Shown: positions 34,379-44,500, counted from the stretch's first letter. The stretch: DNA of 64,000 nt from CAZTVF01 sp964616985 (GCA_964616985.1 CAZTVF010000006.1:12632-76631), one strand, 5' to 3'. The notes: generated from the sequence alone by a model not told the origin. Numbers and translations: made by a program.

Positions 34379-35521
34379 ATGATCAAGCAGAGGCTTTTCA
34401 CCCCCGGTCCGACCGACGTCCCGCCCGAAGTCCTTATCGAGATGGCCAAGCCCATCTTCCATCACCGCACGACGCGGTTCAAGGAGATGTTCGCGGCCAT
34501 CAACGATGGGCTCAAGAAGCTGCTGATGACCAAGAATGACGTGCTGACCATCGCCGGCAGCGGCACGGCCGGGATGGAGGCTGCCATTTCGTGCGCCGTC
34601 CCGCGGGACAAGAAGGTCCTGGTCGCCCAGGGCGGCAAGTTCGCCGAACGTTGGGTGAAGGTGTGCAAGACGTACGGCATGCAGGTGAACGAATTGAAGG
34701 TGGACTGGGGCACGGCCATCACGCCTGACCAGGTCAAGGCCAAGCTCGCCAGCGGCCAGTACGGCGCGGTGATCGTCGTCCACAGCGAGACCTCCACGGC
34801 CACCGCGTGCGACCTCGAAGGCATCGCCCGGGAAGTGGCCAAGACCGACGCGATCCTGCTGGCCGACTGCATCACCTCGGCCGGCACGCTGCCGCTGAAG
34901 GTCGATGAGTGGGGCGTGGACATCGTCGCCTCCGGCAGCCAGAAGGCGTTCATGCTGCCCCCGGGCCTGGCGTTCGTCTCCGTCAGCGCCAAGGCGTGGG
35001 CGGCGATCGAGAAGATCCCGGCCCCGTCCGTCTATCTCAACCTCAAGGCGTACCGGAAGTCCCTCGCCGACAGCGACGTTCCCTACACCCCGGGCATCAG
35101 CCTGATGCGCGGGTTGCAGGTGTCGCTGGACATGATCCACAAGATCGGCATCGAGAAGGTCTGGAGCCGCACCGCGCTGCTGGCCAAGGCCTTCCGCGAG
35201 GCGATGAAGGCCCAGGGCCTGGCCGTGTACAGCAAGCAGCCCTCTGACAGCGTCACGGGCATCATGTATCCCGAGGGCGTCGAGGACAAGAAGTTCCGCA
35301 ACAAGGTGCTGCGCGACAAATGGGGCTGCTCCGTCGCCGGCGGCCAGGATACGCTGGAAGGCAAGATGTTCCGCGCCAGCCACATGGGCTACGTGGACCC
35401 GATCGACACGATCGGTCTGGTGGCGGCGGTGGAATATGCCCTGATCGATTGCGGCGTCAAGAGCATCGAGGCCGGCAAGGGCGTGGCTGTCGCGGCCAAG
35501 CTGATCAAGGAGTGGGCATAA
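34379..35521 (+). CDS. Class V aminotransferase (serine-pyruvate/alanine-glyoxylate type), probably phosphoserine aminotransferase role
   Basis: A 380-residue PLP enzyme of fold type I. The N-terminus LFTPGPTDVPPEVL, cofactor contacts in GSGTAGMEAA and HSETSTATACDLEG, and the Schiff-base Lys in VASGSQKAFMLPPGLAF are all present. It resembles the small-subunit hydrogenase-linked/SPT family rather than classical SerC. Because it starts a two-gene operon with serA (1-nt gap), it most likely supplies the transamination step of serine synthesis, as reported for similar proteins in some other bacteria and archaea. GGGAG precedes ATG 34379. Confidence 0.87.
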   Translation: MIKQRLFTPGPTDVPPEVLIEMAKPIFHHRTTRFKEMFAAINDGLKKLLMTKNDVLTIAGSGTAGMEAAISCAVPRDKKVLVAQGGKFAERWVKVCKTYGMQVNELKVDWGTAITPDQVKAKLASGQYGAVIVVHSETSTATACDLEGIAREVAKTDAILLADCITSAGTLPLKVDEWGVDIVASGSQKAFMLPPGLAFVSVSAKAWAAIEKIPAPSVYLNLKAYRKSLADSDVPYTPGISLMRGLQVSLDMIHKIGIEKVWSRTALLAKAFREAMKAQGLAVYSKQPSDSVTGIMYPEGVEDKKFRNKVLRDKWGCSVAGGQDTLEGKMFRASHMGYVDPIDTIGLVAAVEYALIDCGVKSIEAGKGVAVAAKLIKEWA

Positions 35522-35522
35522 C

Positions 35523-37151
35523 ATGGCAAACAAGATAAAGATCCTCATCGCCGACAAGCTCAGCAAGGTGGGCTTGGACTGGCTCAAGCAGCAGAGTGAC
35601 GTGGAGATGGACTCCAAGCCGGGCCTGACCCCGGCGGAACTGGCGAAGATCGTCGGCGAATACGACGGCATGATCATCCGCTCGGGCGTGAAGATCACGG
35701 CCGAGGTGCTGGCGAATCCCGGCCGCCTCAAGGGCATCGCGCGTGCGGGCGTGGGCGTGGATAACGTCGACGTGCCGGTGGCGACGGCCAAGGGCGTGAT
35801 TGTGATGAACACGCCCGGCGGCAACACACTGTCGACGGCGGAACTGGCGTTCTCGCTGATGCTGGCCCTGTCGCGGAAGATCGCGCCGGCCAACGCCAGC
35901 CTCAAGGGCGGCCAGTGGGACCGCAAGAGCTTCGAAGGCACGCAGCTTGCCGGCAAGACGCTGGGCGTCATCGGCATGGGCCGCATCGGCAAGGCCGTGG
36001 CCAAGCGGGCCGAGGCGTTCGAGATGCGCGTGCTGGGCTACGACCCGTATTTCGCGGGCCAGCCCGAGGGCCACATCGAGATCGTCAAGGACCTGCTGGA
36101 ACTGTGCAAGCGGTCGGACTACATCACCGTGCACACGCCCAAGAGCGCCGAGACCACCAGCATGATCGGCAAGGAGCAGATCGCCGTCATGAAGCCCTCG
36201 GTGCGCCTGGTCAACGCGGCCCGTGGCGGCATCATCGACGTCGATGAGATGCTCAAGGCCCTCAACGAGAAGCGGATCGCGGGCGCAGCCATGGACGTGT
36301 TCCTCAAGGAACCGCCCGACAACGAGTCGGAGAAGGCCCTCATTCAGCACCCCAACGTGCTGGCCGTGCCTCACCTGGGCGCCAGCACCGAAGAGGCCCA
36401 GGAGCAGGTCGCCCTGGAGGCGGCCGAGCAACTGGTGGAGGCCCTGCGCGGCGGCGAGGTTCGCAACGCCGTCAACGCCCCGGGCTTCGACAAGGCCCTG
36501 CCGGCCATGCTGCGGCCTTACACCGAGCTGGCAATGCGGATGGGAACGATCCTGGCCTCGGTCACGACCGGGGCGGTCACCAAGGCGGAGATCATCTACC
36601 GCGGCGCGATCGCCGACATGAACGTCGGCCCCATCACGACGTACCTGATGGTGGGCCTGATGCAGCGTCACATGGATCAGCCGGTGAACGTGATCAACGC
36701 CCCGGTGCTGGCCAAGCAGCGCGGCGTGGAGATCCAGCAGGTGACGTCGGCGAAGGTGAAGGAGTTCGCCAACCTGATGGAGGTGACCGTCACGACCGAG
36801 GGCGGCAAGCGCTCGGCCGTGGGCACGATCTTCGGCAACCGCTTCCCCCGCATCATCGCCATCGACGGCTATCACCTCGAGCTCAAGCCCGAGGGGCACG
36901 TAGTGGTGATCCTGAACGACGACCGGCCGGGCGTGCTGGGCCGCTACGGCACGGTGTTCGGCACCAACAGCATCAACATCGCCGACATGACGTTCAGCCG
37001 CAAGAAGAAGAGCGGGCTGGCCGTGGTGGGCATCAACCTTGACCAGGCGCCCGCGGCCAAGGTCATGGACCAGATCCGCCAGCAGGAGGGCGTGCAGGAG
37101 GCGTACTACCTTAACCTGCCCGAACTGCCGCCCGAAGAGATCGACGACTGA
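35523..37151 (+). CDS. serA: D-3-phosphoglycerate dehydrogenase
   Basis: A 542-residue NAD-dependent dehydrogenase for the first step of serine biosynthesis. The N-terminal substrate domain is followed by VIGMGRIGKAVAKRAEAF (NAD fold, around residue 150), AARGGIIDVDEML (Arg), a Glu in MDVFLKEPP and His in VPHLGASTEEAQEQV. After the catalytic part comes the allosteric substrate-binding domain (~320-460) and a C-terminal ACT domain (~468-542; VVILNDDRPGVLGRYGTVFG) that in relatives binds serine for feedback inhibition. This is the long type found in many bacteria. It is in operon with the aminotransferase. Confidence 0.95.
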   Translation: MANKIKILIADKLSKVGLDWLKQQSDVEMDSKPGLTPAELAKIVGEYDGMIIRSGVKITAEVLANPGRLKGIARAGVGVDNVDVPVATAKGVIVMNTPGGNTLSTAELAFSLMLALSRKIAPANASLKGGQWDRKSFEGTQLAGKTLGVIGMGRIGKAVAKRAEAFEMRVLGYDPYFAGQPEGHIEIVKDLLELCKRSDYITVHTPKSAETTSMIGKEQIAVMKPSVRLVNAARGGIIDVDEMLKALNEKRIAGAAMDVFLKEPPDNESEKALIQHPNVLAVPHLGASTEEAQEQVALEAAEQLVEALRGGEVRNAVNAPGFDKALPAMLRPYTELAMRMGTILASVTTGAVTKAEIIYRGAIADMNVGPITTYLMVGLMQRHMDQPVNVINAPVLAKQRGVEIQQVTSAKVKEFANLMEVTVTTEGGKRSAVGTIFGNRFPRIIAIDGYHLELKPEGHVVVILNDDRPGVLGRYGTVFGTNSINIADMTFSRKKKSGLAVVGINLDQAPAAKVMDQIRQQEGVQEAYYLNLPELPPEEIDD

Positions 37152-37290
37152 GAAGATGGTGATCGGTAGTCATTGGCCGGTAGCCGGTGAAGAGAAAAGA
37201 GGAGACGCTCCGTCCGTTCGGTGCGTCTCTGCGAAAGCCGGCCCACTGGGTGGGTCGGTCTTCCCCCGCGCCGCTTCTGACAACGTTCTT

Positions 37291-37316
37291 GGCGGCGGCC
37301 TGGAAAGGCTGCCACC
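37291..37316. repeat. Palindrome family B, copy 3
   Basis: GGCGGCGGCCTGGAAAGGCT followed by GCCACC, an imperfect copy within the serA terminator region. Confidence 0.7.
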
Positions 37317-37435
37317 CATCGACAGACACCGAGCAGCGATCAGCTCAACTGGACACTTGGTCGCTGCGTAGAATCAGACAGCCGACTCAGAGAAGCGGAC
37401 AAGACGAAGACTTGGAAGCATGCATCGGTCGGTGA

Positions 37436-37479
37436 CAAGCCGCCCGGACCACTCAAGGGTCCGAGCGGCTTGGTTTTTT
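37436..37479 (+). terminator. Rho-independent terminator after serA
   Basis: CAAGCCGC-CCGGACC / GGTCCG-AGCGGCTTG stem, 6-nt loop, followed by GGTTTTTTG. Strong stem and T-run 285 nt after the serA stop. Confidence 0.88.
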
Positions 37480-37495
37480 GTCGGGGGTGGCCGCG

Positions 37496-37521
37496 GGTGG
37501 CGGCCTTCCCAGTCCGCCGCC
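37496..37521. repeat. Palindrome family B, copy 4
   Basis: GGTGGCGGCCTTCCCAGTCC then GCCGCC; downstream of the EamA transporter gene. Confidence 0.7.
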
Positions 37522-37536
37522 CGGATGGCGGGGCGG

Positions 37537-38439
37537 TTATTTCGACAACTGGTAGATCGCGATCGCGCCGGTCATCAACGCCGCGGCGGCGATGCGTTTG
37601 AGGAAGATGTGGCCGGCGACACGCTTCTCAAGGTGCTCCATGCCGAGGCTGGCGATGTGGGCGCCCAGGACGATGGACAGCAGCCCTCGCGTCGACTGAA
37701 TGATGTTGCCGTACACCACGCCGATCTGACCGAAGCAGGCGAAGAGGAAGACCATCGCCGTCAGCCAGGCCGCGGCGAACGGGGCGGCCCACTTCCAGTC
37801 GGCCGCGTGGCTCTTGCCGGCGAAGGGGATGATGACCACGCCCACCAGTCCGCACAGGATGTAGCTGAGGCACACGCTCAGCAGCACCGCGTGCGTCGCC
37901 CCCAGGTCCTGAAAATGGTGGACCAGTGCCTTGATGTTCAGGTCCGAGATCGAGTACGCCACGCACGCGAATAGGATGGCCGCCACCGCTCGCAGCGGCA
38001 TCCGCGTGCCGGAGTAGTTCAGCATGAAGGCGGCGGCCACGCTCATGGCCACGGCGACCCACTGCCAGGCGCCCAAGTGCTGGTGGAGGAAGCAAGTGGC
38101 AATGCCGGCCAGGATGGCGATCTTGAGCCCCAGCAGGGGCGCGGTCCGCGAGGCGTCGGTGAATCTCAAGGCGATGAACAGGCCCAACTGCCCCAGCAGG
38201 TAGAACAGCGACACCCACACCAGCGTCCAGCCGAACTCGCTCACCGGCGGCAGGTGGGCGGGCCACAGAAAGGGCAACGCCGCCAGCGACACGGCCCCCA
38301 TCAGCACGTGGGCCATCACCAGCAGTTGCATCACCGCGTTGTGGCGGCGGATGACGAACAGGCGAGAGAACACGTACGACAGCGACTGGCACGTCGCCGC
38401 CAGCAGGCCGAAGACGATGCCCCAGTGCTCCTCGTTCAC
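37537..38439 (-). CDS. EamA/DMT-superfamily transporter
   Basis: A 300-residue membrane protein with ten predicted helices in two five-helix halves, typical of drug/metabolite EamA exporters (FGLLAATCQSLSYVFSRLF, ALRFTDASRTAPLLGLKIAILAG, GNIIQSTRGLLSIVLGAHIAS). The start GTG at 38439 overlaps the stop of the UroD-like gene (GTGA), so translation is coupled. It ends a five-gene leftward operon. The substrate may be the product of the UroD-like proteins, but this is inference. Confidence 0.83.
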   Translation of the reverse strand: MNEEHWGIVFGLLAATCQSLSYVFSRLFVIRRHNAVMQLLVMAHVLMGAVSLAALPFLWPAHLPPVSEFGWTLVWVSLFYLLGQLGLFIALRFTDASRTAPLLGLKIAILAGIATCFLHQHLGAWQWVAVAMSVAAAFMLNYSGTRMPLRAVAAILFACVAYSISDLNIKALVHHFQDLGATHAVLLSVCLSYILCGLVGVVIIPFAGKSHAADWKWAAPFAAAWLTAMVFLFACFGQIGVVYGNIIQSTRGLLSIVLGAHIASLGMEHLEKRVAGHIFLKRIAAAALMTGAIAIYQLSK

Positions 38440-39524
38440 GACTCCACCGCCAGGCCCAGCGAGCGGATGCGCGCGACGACATCCTCGCCCGCCTGCTGGC
38501 CGCCGACGAAGATATTGAGCTTGAGGCCCTTGTGCGGCACCTGCTCGAGCACGGGCGCGATCGTGTTGATGTCATGCACGTACACCTCGGCCCGCTTGCC
38601 CGCGGCGAGGATCTCTTTCAGCGTGGGGATCACGTCGGTGAGGCTCTTGCCCTCGGGCACCTGGTAGATGTACTGGATGCAGTCGACCTCGGGCATCTCG
38701 TACAGCATGGGCAGGTGCTGCACCGCGTTGGAGCCGTCGAGATGATAGTGGATATTCTTGAACAGCTTGGCCTGCTCGCGGAGGTACCACTGCCCCAGCC
38801 GGCGGTAGAGGTCCGGCGAGATCATGCACGAGAAGTCGCTCTGCTGGCTGTGCGCGGGCCCGTCGGTCATGAGGATGCGCGACCACAGGCCCACGCCGCG
38901 GCGGTTGTTCTTGATGAGGTCATACAGCGTGAAGTAGTACCGCTGGAAGTCGGCCAGGAATCGCCGCTCCAGTTCCAGCACGCGGTCGGGGCATTCCATC
39001 ACGTCCCACAGGGCACGCTCGCTGCCGCGGACGGTGGAGAGGTTGTCCAGCGGGCCGTCGGAGCCGCCGAGCTGCGTGATAGCGACCTCGCCCCGGGCGA
39101 TCTCCACCGCGAGCTTCGCCTGCTTCACGGTCAGCTGCCAGAGCTCGTTGTTCTCGTCGAACTGGATCTTGTCCTGCCAGCCGGCCCAGTCGTCCAGGAC
39201 CGGCTCGACCCAGATCGTGTGCTGCGTGAAGTTCGTCGGGCAGCCGTAGAAGGCGGCCTGGCCGATGTTGATCCGCCCGATGTCGATCGTCGGGTAGCCG
39301 TCGCCGAAGTAATGGCTGTGCGTCGCCAGCGTCATCTCGCGCTGCATGCGGATCGCGGGGTCCATGAACCACCGCTTGACGGCCTCGTGCGTCGCCGGCC
39401 GCGGCTCGGTGGCGATGTCCGTCGGCCAGCACTGGATGATCAGCAGCGGGTCGGCCAACTCGCCTTTCCACCAGCGGCTGTGACGGTCGTTCAAGCGGTC
39501 CCAATTGACCTCGTTGTACTTCAT
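38436..39524 (-). CDS. UroD-superfamily-like protein, second copy in operon
   Basis: A 362-residue TIM-barrel protein distantly related to uroporphyrinogen decarboxylase and corrinoid methyltransferases. MECPDRVLELERRFLADFQRYYF, SDFSCMISPDLYRRLGQWYLREQAKLF and NIHYHLDGSNAVQHLPMLYEMPEVDCIQYIYQ match the family core. ALTERNATIVE assignments are poor. The final part (VYVHDINTIAPVLEQVP) lacks the HemE active-site pattern. ATG 39524 overlaps the stop of the preceding UroD-family gene (TGATG). Paired, divergent UroD-like genes in one operon suggest a heterodimer or successive steps of one pathway. Confidence 0.72.
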   Translation of the reverse strand: MKYNEVNWDRLNDRHSRWWKGELADPLLIIQCWPTDIATEPRPATHEAVKRWFMDPAIRMQREMTLATHSHYFGDGYPTIDIGRINIGQAAFYGCPTNFTQHTIWVEPVLDDWAGWQDKIQFDENNELWQLTVKQAKLAVEIARGEVAITQLGGSDGPLDNLSTVRGSERALWDVMECPDRVLELERRFLADFQRYYFTLYDLIKNNRRGVGLWSRILMTDGPAHSQQSDFSCMISPDLYRRLGQWYLREQAKLFKNIHYHLDGSNAVQHLPMLYEMPEVDCIQYIYQVPEGKSLTDVIPTLKEILAAGKRAEVYVHDINTIAPVLEQVPHKGLKLNIFVGGQQAGEDVVARIRSLGLAVES

Positions 39525-40720
39525 CAGAGGGTGTCCCTGAGTCTGACGAACTCATCGATCATGGCCATGAAATTGTCGTACTTGGTGCCGGCGGCGATGG
39601 ACTGGCTGGGGCCCAGGATGATGCCTCCGCCTCTCCCGGCCAGTTCCAGCGTGGTGCGGACGGCGGCGCGAACCTCGTCCGGCGTCCCGGCCTGGAGGAT
39701 CTCCAGCGGCACGCCGCCCCAGAAAGTGAGGCGGTCGCCGAAGCGGCCCCTGAGCATGCCGATGTCCATGCCCGCCGTCGTCTGCAGCGACTGGTAGCAG
39801 TCCACGCCCGCCTCGATGAACTGGTCCATCAGCGGGATGTTGCAGCCGCAGTTGTGCATGACCACCTGCGGCACCTGTCGCTTGGCGTGCTGCAGCCGCT
39901 GCTGCAGGTACGGCAGGCAGACGGCGCGGAACGTGTCGGGCGAGAGGAACGGCGCATTCGTCCCGGCCATGTCCTGGTCGAAGATCGTGCCGTCGGTGCC
40001 GGGGCGGATGAAGTACCGGTCGAGGTAGTTGCACATGCCCACCATCCGCCGGTTGGCGGCATGGATCACGTCGGGGTTGAGATAGTACAGCATCAGCCCG
40101 TATTCGAAGCCGCCCAGCATGGTCACCGCGACCATGCCCCCGTTGAAGCCCGCGATGTAGCGGTCGCGGCCGAACTGCTGCACGATGTGGTCCAGCACGG
40201 CGAAGCAGGAGGGATCGGGCGGCGAGGCGGTGGCGGGGTCGAAAGGCGGGAACTGCTCGGGCGTGAACTCCGGCTCGGCAGCGCCCGCGGCCGTCGAGGG
40301 ATCATACACGCACTTGATCTCGTTCGCCTCGGGCATTGCGCGGAAGATGCGGCCGTGGGAGTCTTCCCACGTGTTCGGGCCGGTCTTTCGAGGCACGCGG
40401 TCGGCATCGGGGTGGGGCGGGGGCATCAGCGGCGAGATGAGCGTGCCCGGCGGGGGCATGAGCATGGCATCGCGGCAGGTGATGATGTCGGCGCAGTCGA
40501 TCTTGCGATAGAAGTCCGTGAGGTCGGCCTTCCACTGCTCGATCATCTCCTCGCGGCGGCCCTCCCACAGGGCCATCTGCATGCCGAGCTGGTTGCGGAC
40601 GATGGTGGGGCGGCCGATGACCTTGGCGATGATGTCGTGATCGACGGCATAGAAGCCCAGCGGCACGCGATCGACGGGCTTGCGGGCGATCGCGGCGTGG
40701 ACGCGTTGTTTGCTGTTCAT
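39524..40720 (-). CDS. Uroporphyrinogen decarboxylase-family protein
   Basis: A 398-residue UroD/MtaA-type TIM barrel. MNSKQRVHAAIARKPVDRVPLGFYAVD is the family N-terminus. DRYFIRPGTDGTIFDQDMAGTNAPFLSPDTFRAV, VVMHNCGCNIPLMDQFIEAGVDCYQSLQ and LTFWGGVPLEILQAGTPDEVRAAVRTTLE match the core helices and the strand carrying the metal-binding His/Cys of methyltransferase members (HNCGCN). This favours a zinc-dependent methyltransferase-like role over heme synthesis. GAGGAA precedes ATG 40720, 7 nt after the Lrp-domain gene. The downstream gene is coupled. Confidence 0.8.
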   Translation of the reverse strand: MNSKQRVHAAIARKPVDRVPLGFYAVDHDIIAKVIGRPTIVRNQLGMQMALWEGRREEMIEQWKADLTDFYRKIDCADIITCRDAMLMPPPGTLISPLMPPPHPDADRVPRKTGPNTWEDSHGRIFRAMPEANEIKCVYDPSTAAGAAEPEFTPEQFPPFDPATASPPDPSCFAVLDHIVQQFGRDRYIAGFNGGMVAVTMLGGFEYGLMLYYLNPDVIHAANRRMVGMCNYLDRYFIRPGTDGTIFDQDMAGTNAPFLSPDTFRAVCLPYLQQRLQHAKRQVPQVVMHNCGCNIPLMDQFIEAGVDCYQSLQTTAGMDIGMLRGRFGDRLTFWGGVPLEILQAGTPDEVRAAVRTTLELAGRGGGIILGPSQSIAAGTKYDNFMAMIDEFVRLRDTL

Positions 40721-40727
40721 GGATTCC

Positions 40728-41003
40728 TCACGAGCCGATGTTGAACATCCGCTCGAGGTCGAAGCGGCTGAACTGCCGGAAGGCAATGAGCGTGTTGGTG
40801 CAGGTCAGGCCGCCGACAGCGATCATGTCCTCGGTGACGAGGCGCGCGAGGTCCTCGTTCTGGGGCACGCGGGCAACGGCCACCAGGTCGTAATCGCCGG
40901 CCACGCTGTAGACTTCGGCGATGCCCTTGATGGCGAGGATCTCCTGGGAGGCCCGCGCGATGCGGCTGCGTTCGGCACGGATGAGGATGAATGCGGTCAC
41001 CAT
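40728..41003 (-). CDS. Stand-alone Lrp/AsnC ligand-binding (RAM) domain protein
   Basis: A 91-residue protein consisting only of the beta-alpha-beta-beta-alpha-beta ligand domain of Lrp/AsnC regulators (TAFILIRAERSRIARASQEI, GIAEVYSVAGDYDLVAVARV, LTCTNTLIAF). No helix-turn-helix is present. Known stand-alone members bind amino acids and form ring oligomers. Here it lies second in the operon, between YhcH-like and UroD-like genes, and might sense the pathway's substrate. Confidence 0.85.
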   Translation of the reverse strand: MVTAFILIRAERSRIARASQEILAIKGIAEVYSVAGDYDLVAVARVPQNEDLARLVTEDMIAVGGLTCTNTLIAFRQFSRFDLERMFNIGS

Positions 41004-41013
41004 GTTGGGTTCC

Positions 41014-41463
41014 TTATTGGCAGGCGATTTTCACGACGACCTTGTGCACGGGGCCGTCGGTGGCCATGGGGGCGTGGCCGTCGGCGGGGAAAAAGATCGC
41101 AAAATGTCCCTGCGGCACGCGTACAAACGTGTGCGACGCGTCGGTGAAGAACTCGATGTCCTTCTTCGCATCGTATTCGGTGGCGCGAGCGAGGCAATCC
41201 TTGGTTGCCTTCCAGCCAATTTCGTCCTCGCCGGCCAGCGAGAACTGGATGTCGATATACTTGCGGTGCGCCTCCAGCCGCGTGCCGCTCCGGCCTTTGC
41301 CCGCGCCGCGGACGACCATGGCGTAGAGGCCGTCGCCGGCGATTTCGTTACGTCCGGCCGGCAGGTCGGCCAGGTTCGTGCGGTGCAGAAACTCAAACGC
41401 CGGGGCGAATAGTTTGTGAACCGGCAGATATAGGCGATGGTTGTCCAGGTGATCTAGGATCAT
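41014..41463 (-). CDS. YhcH/YjgK/YiaL-family cupin (DUF386)
   Basis: A 149-residue single-domain cupin-like protein of the YhcH/EbgC family (RLEAHRKYIDIQFSLAGEDEIGW with the family His and Glu, DIEFFTDASHTFVRVPQGHFAIFFPADGHAP, VHKVVVKIA). Relatives accompany sialic-acid, ulosonic-acid or beta-galactoside operons. ATG 41463 is chosen for AAAGGA 7 nt upstream; extension to 41568 is unsupported. It is the first gene of the leftward operon and sets the theme as sugar-acid metabolism. Confidence 0.85.
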   Translation of the reverse strand: MILDHLDNHRLYLPVHKLFAPAFEFLHRTNLADLPAGRNEIAGDGLYAMVVRGAGKGRSGTRLEAHRKYIDIQFSLAGEDEIGWKATKDCLARATEYDAKKDIEFFTDASHTFVRVPQGHFAIFFPADGHAPMATDGPVHKVVVKIACQ

Positions 41464-41488
41464 GAGCGTCCTTTCAGTCTTATCTTCG

Positions 41489-41511
41489 TTGACATTCCGC
41501 CGCGGCGAGCG
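41489..41511 (+). promoter_or_regulatory. Weak candidate promoter of the CsgG-domain protein gene
   Basis: A perfect TTGACA at 41489-41494, but the best -10 candidates (GATACA or TACATA near 41511) are poor. Position fits transcription toward ATG 41594. Confidence 0.3.
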
Positions 41512-41593
41512 GATACATATGTCGTGCGGGCGTTTGCGCATTGGAACCCTATCGAACAGCCTTTTCAAGTGTCATTCGTACTAAGGTGACTTT

Positions 41594-44500
41594 ATGAAAA
41601 TCAGCAGCGTCATTTTGATCCTGGTCGGGGCAGCCGTCGGCAGCGCGGTCGTGCTGGTCGGTCCCAGGATCATCGGTCCCGGCGGGACCGTCTCGACGAT
41701 GCCCGCGGCGGGGCCGATGGCGTCTGGGCCGACCGCCACGCCGGGCGCTTCGGAGGCGCCTGCGAATGCTTCGCCCGCCGCCTCGCCCTCGGGCTCTATC
41801 ACGGCGGAAGCGGCTGACGGCAACGCCGTCGGTCCGGTCACCATCCTTTCAGCCGATGCCAACGTTCCCGCCGCCGCCATGACCGAGGAGCAGCGCAAGA
41901 CCGCCGCCGCCCAGCAGGCCCAGGCGCACGAGCAGGCCGCCCAAATTGCCCTGGCCGAGATCAAGGGTCTGATCGCCGCCAAGGAGTACGAGAAGGCCTC
42001 CTCCCTCTCCCGCCAGGCCGTCAGGGACTACTTCGACACCCCCGTCGCCAAGGACCTGCCCGACCTGGTTGCCGCCGCCGAGGAACGCCTCGCCGCCCAG
42101 CGCGAGGAAGAGGCCCGCGAGGCCGCCGAGCGCGAACGCGCCGACGACGCCGAGCGAAGGGCACGGCATGAACGCTTCGCCGCCTACCGCGACAAAGGCT
42201 TCGACGCCATTGCCCGCAACGATTTCGCCGCGGCCGTGCCGCAGCTCACCAGCGCCCTGAAGGAAGAGGAAGACCCCGACACGCGGGCGGCGCTGGAAGA
42301 CGCGATCGACCGCACCACCAAGCCGCGAATCGGCGTCATCGATTTCACCGCCACCGGCGTGGATGAGATTCCAAATGCCGGCCGAAGCGCCTCCGAAATC
42401 CTGCTGACCAAGTTCTCGCAGGAGAAGTACCAGCTCGTGGAGCGCAGCCGCATCGCCGCGATCATGCACGAGCGCGATCTGGCGATCGCCGAGATCGTGG
42501 ACAACCCCGCGATGCTCAACGCCAAGGGCATCAAGGACGTGAAGTTCCTCGTCGTGGGCTCCATCAGCCGCCTGGGGCAGTACGTGCTGACGGCCCGCCT
42601 GGTGAGCGTGAAGACGGGCGAGATCGTGCAGACGGGCGACGTGGCCTGCCCCAGCGCCGCGGCCCTGCCGCAGGCCCTGGCCGAGCTGGCCCGCGTGCTG
42701 GAGATGGACGCGGCGCAAAAGGAGAGGTACCTCGAGCGCCGGCACCTCCAGGCCCAGCGCGAGGCCGCCGCCCTGGCTGAGCTGGAAGAGGCCCGCAACC
42801 AGGAACGCCTCCGCCGCCAACAGGACGCCGAGCTTCAGCGCCAGCATGAGCAGGAGGCGGTCGTCATCCTGTCCGACTGCCGCACCTACAACGCCCGCGG
42901 TGAATATGAACGCACCCGCCTCATCGCCCACCGCGCCGTCCGCGATTACTCCGACACGCGCTACGCCCAGGACATCGGCGAGCAACTGGAGATCGCCCAG
43001 CGCGAGCTCGCCGCCCTCCGCGACGCCGAGCGAATGCAGCAGGCCCGCCGCCACCACCGCGAACGCGACGCCTGGCAGATGCTGGCCAACATCATGGCCC
43101 TGCTCGGCCAGAAGGATTACGACCGCGCCGAGCGCATGGCCGGGGAGTGCGAACGCGAATATCGCGACACGAGCGTGGGCTCCCAGTTCACCATCGTTAT
43201 CACCACGTCCAAGCGGGCCCGCATCGCCGACATGGAAGCGATGCAGCAGAAGCAACGCCGGCATGAGCGGGAAGCCGAGGCGCTCGTCGCGAACCTCAAG
43301 GCCTTGCTGGCCAAGGGCGACTGGGAGAAGGCCCTCACGCTGGGCCGATCCGGCGCTCGTGAATATGACGACACGCCTTCGGCGCGGCGGATTCGAGAGC
43401 TTATTTCCGATGCCGAATCGCAGGCTGCGACCGCCCGCGCCGCTGACGCCGCCAAGCGGCAGCAGCACGAGGTGGACGGCGCCAAGGCGTTGGCGGCCAT
43501 GAAGCAGATGCTGACCGAGAAGCGTTACGTCGCCGTCGTGGCCATGGCCGAGTGGGCGGTGAGGGACTATGCCGATACGCCGTCCCTGGCCGAGATGAAG
43601 CGGGTACAGACGGCCGCCCAGCACGAGTTGGACCTGGCCCGGGCCGCGCGGGAGAAAGAGGCCCAGGACCTGCTGGCGATGATCAAGTCCCTCCTGGCGC
43701 AGGCGCAGTATGACAAGGCCCTCGCCATGGCCGAGCCGGCGGCAACGAAGTATGCGGACATGCCGGTCGGCAAAGAGTTCGGCTCGGCCGTTACCACCGC
43801 CCAACAGCAGCAGCAGGCGAAGCATGCGGCGGCGGCCAAGAAGCTCCAGCATGAGCAGGAGGCCGCGGCGACGCTGGCGCAGATCAAGGCGCTGCTGGCC
43901 AAGAAGGACTGGGCCGGCGCGATCGCCGCGGCGCAGGCCGTCAGCACCAAGTTCAGTGATACGCCATCGGCGGCCGAGATCACGCTGTCGCTCAAGACCG
44001 CCCAGGCGGAGCAAGAGAAGAACGCGGCGCGGAGCAAGCATGATCAAGATGCAGCCGGCGCCCTGGCGAAGATCAAGGAACTGATCGCGAAGAAGGACTG
44101 GACCGCGGCCATCGCGGCCGCCACACAGGCGAGCAAGGACTTCGCCGATACGCCGTCCGGCAAGGACATCGCCTCGAATCTCAAGTTCGCGCAGGACGCG
44201 CAGGCGGCCGAGGCAGCCGGCGCAGCCAAGAAGGTCCAGCACGAGCAGGACGCAGCCGCGGCCCTGGCGCAGATCAAGACGCTGCTGGCGAAGAAGGACT
44301 GGGCCGGCGCCCTTGCCGCGGCGCAGGCGGCCAGTGCGAGCTTCGGGGATACGTCCTCGGCCGCCGAGATCGCGATGACGATCAAGATTGCCCAGGACGA
44401 GCAAGGGAAGGGCGCGGTCCGGGCGAAGTACGAGCAGGACGCCGCCAACGCGCTGGCGGCGATCAAGGGCCTGATCGCCAAGAAGGATTGGACGGCTGCG

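Noticed and set aside
38436..40720. Annotation of the UroD-like genes as hemE
   Set aside because: Active-site residues of true uroporphyrinogen decarboxylase are not apparent and the operon context is not heme synthesis.
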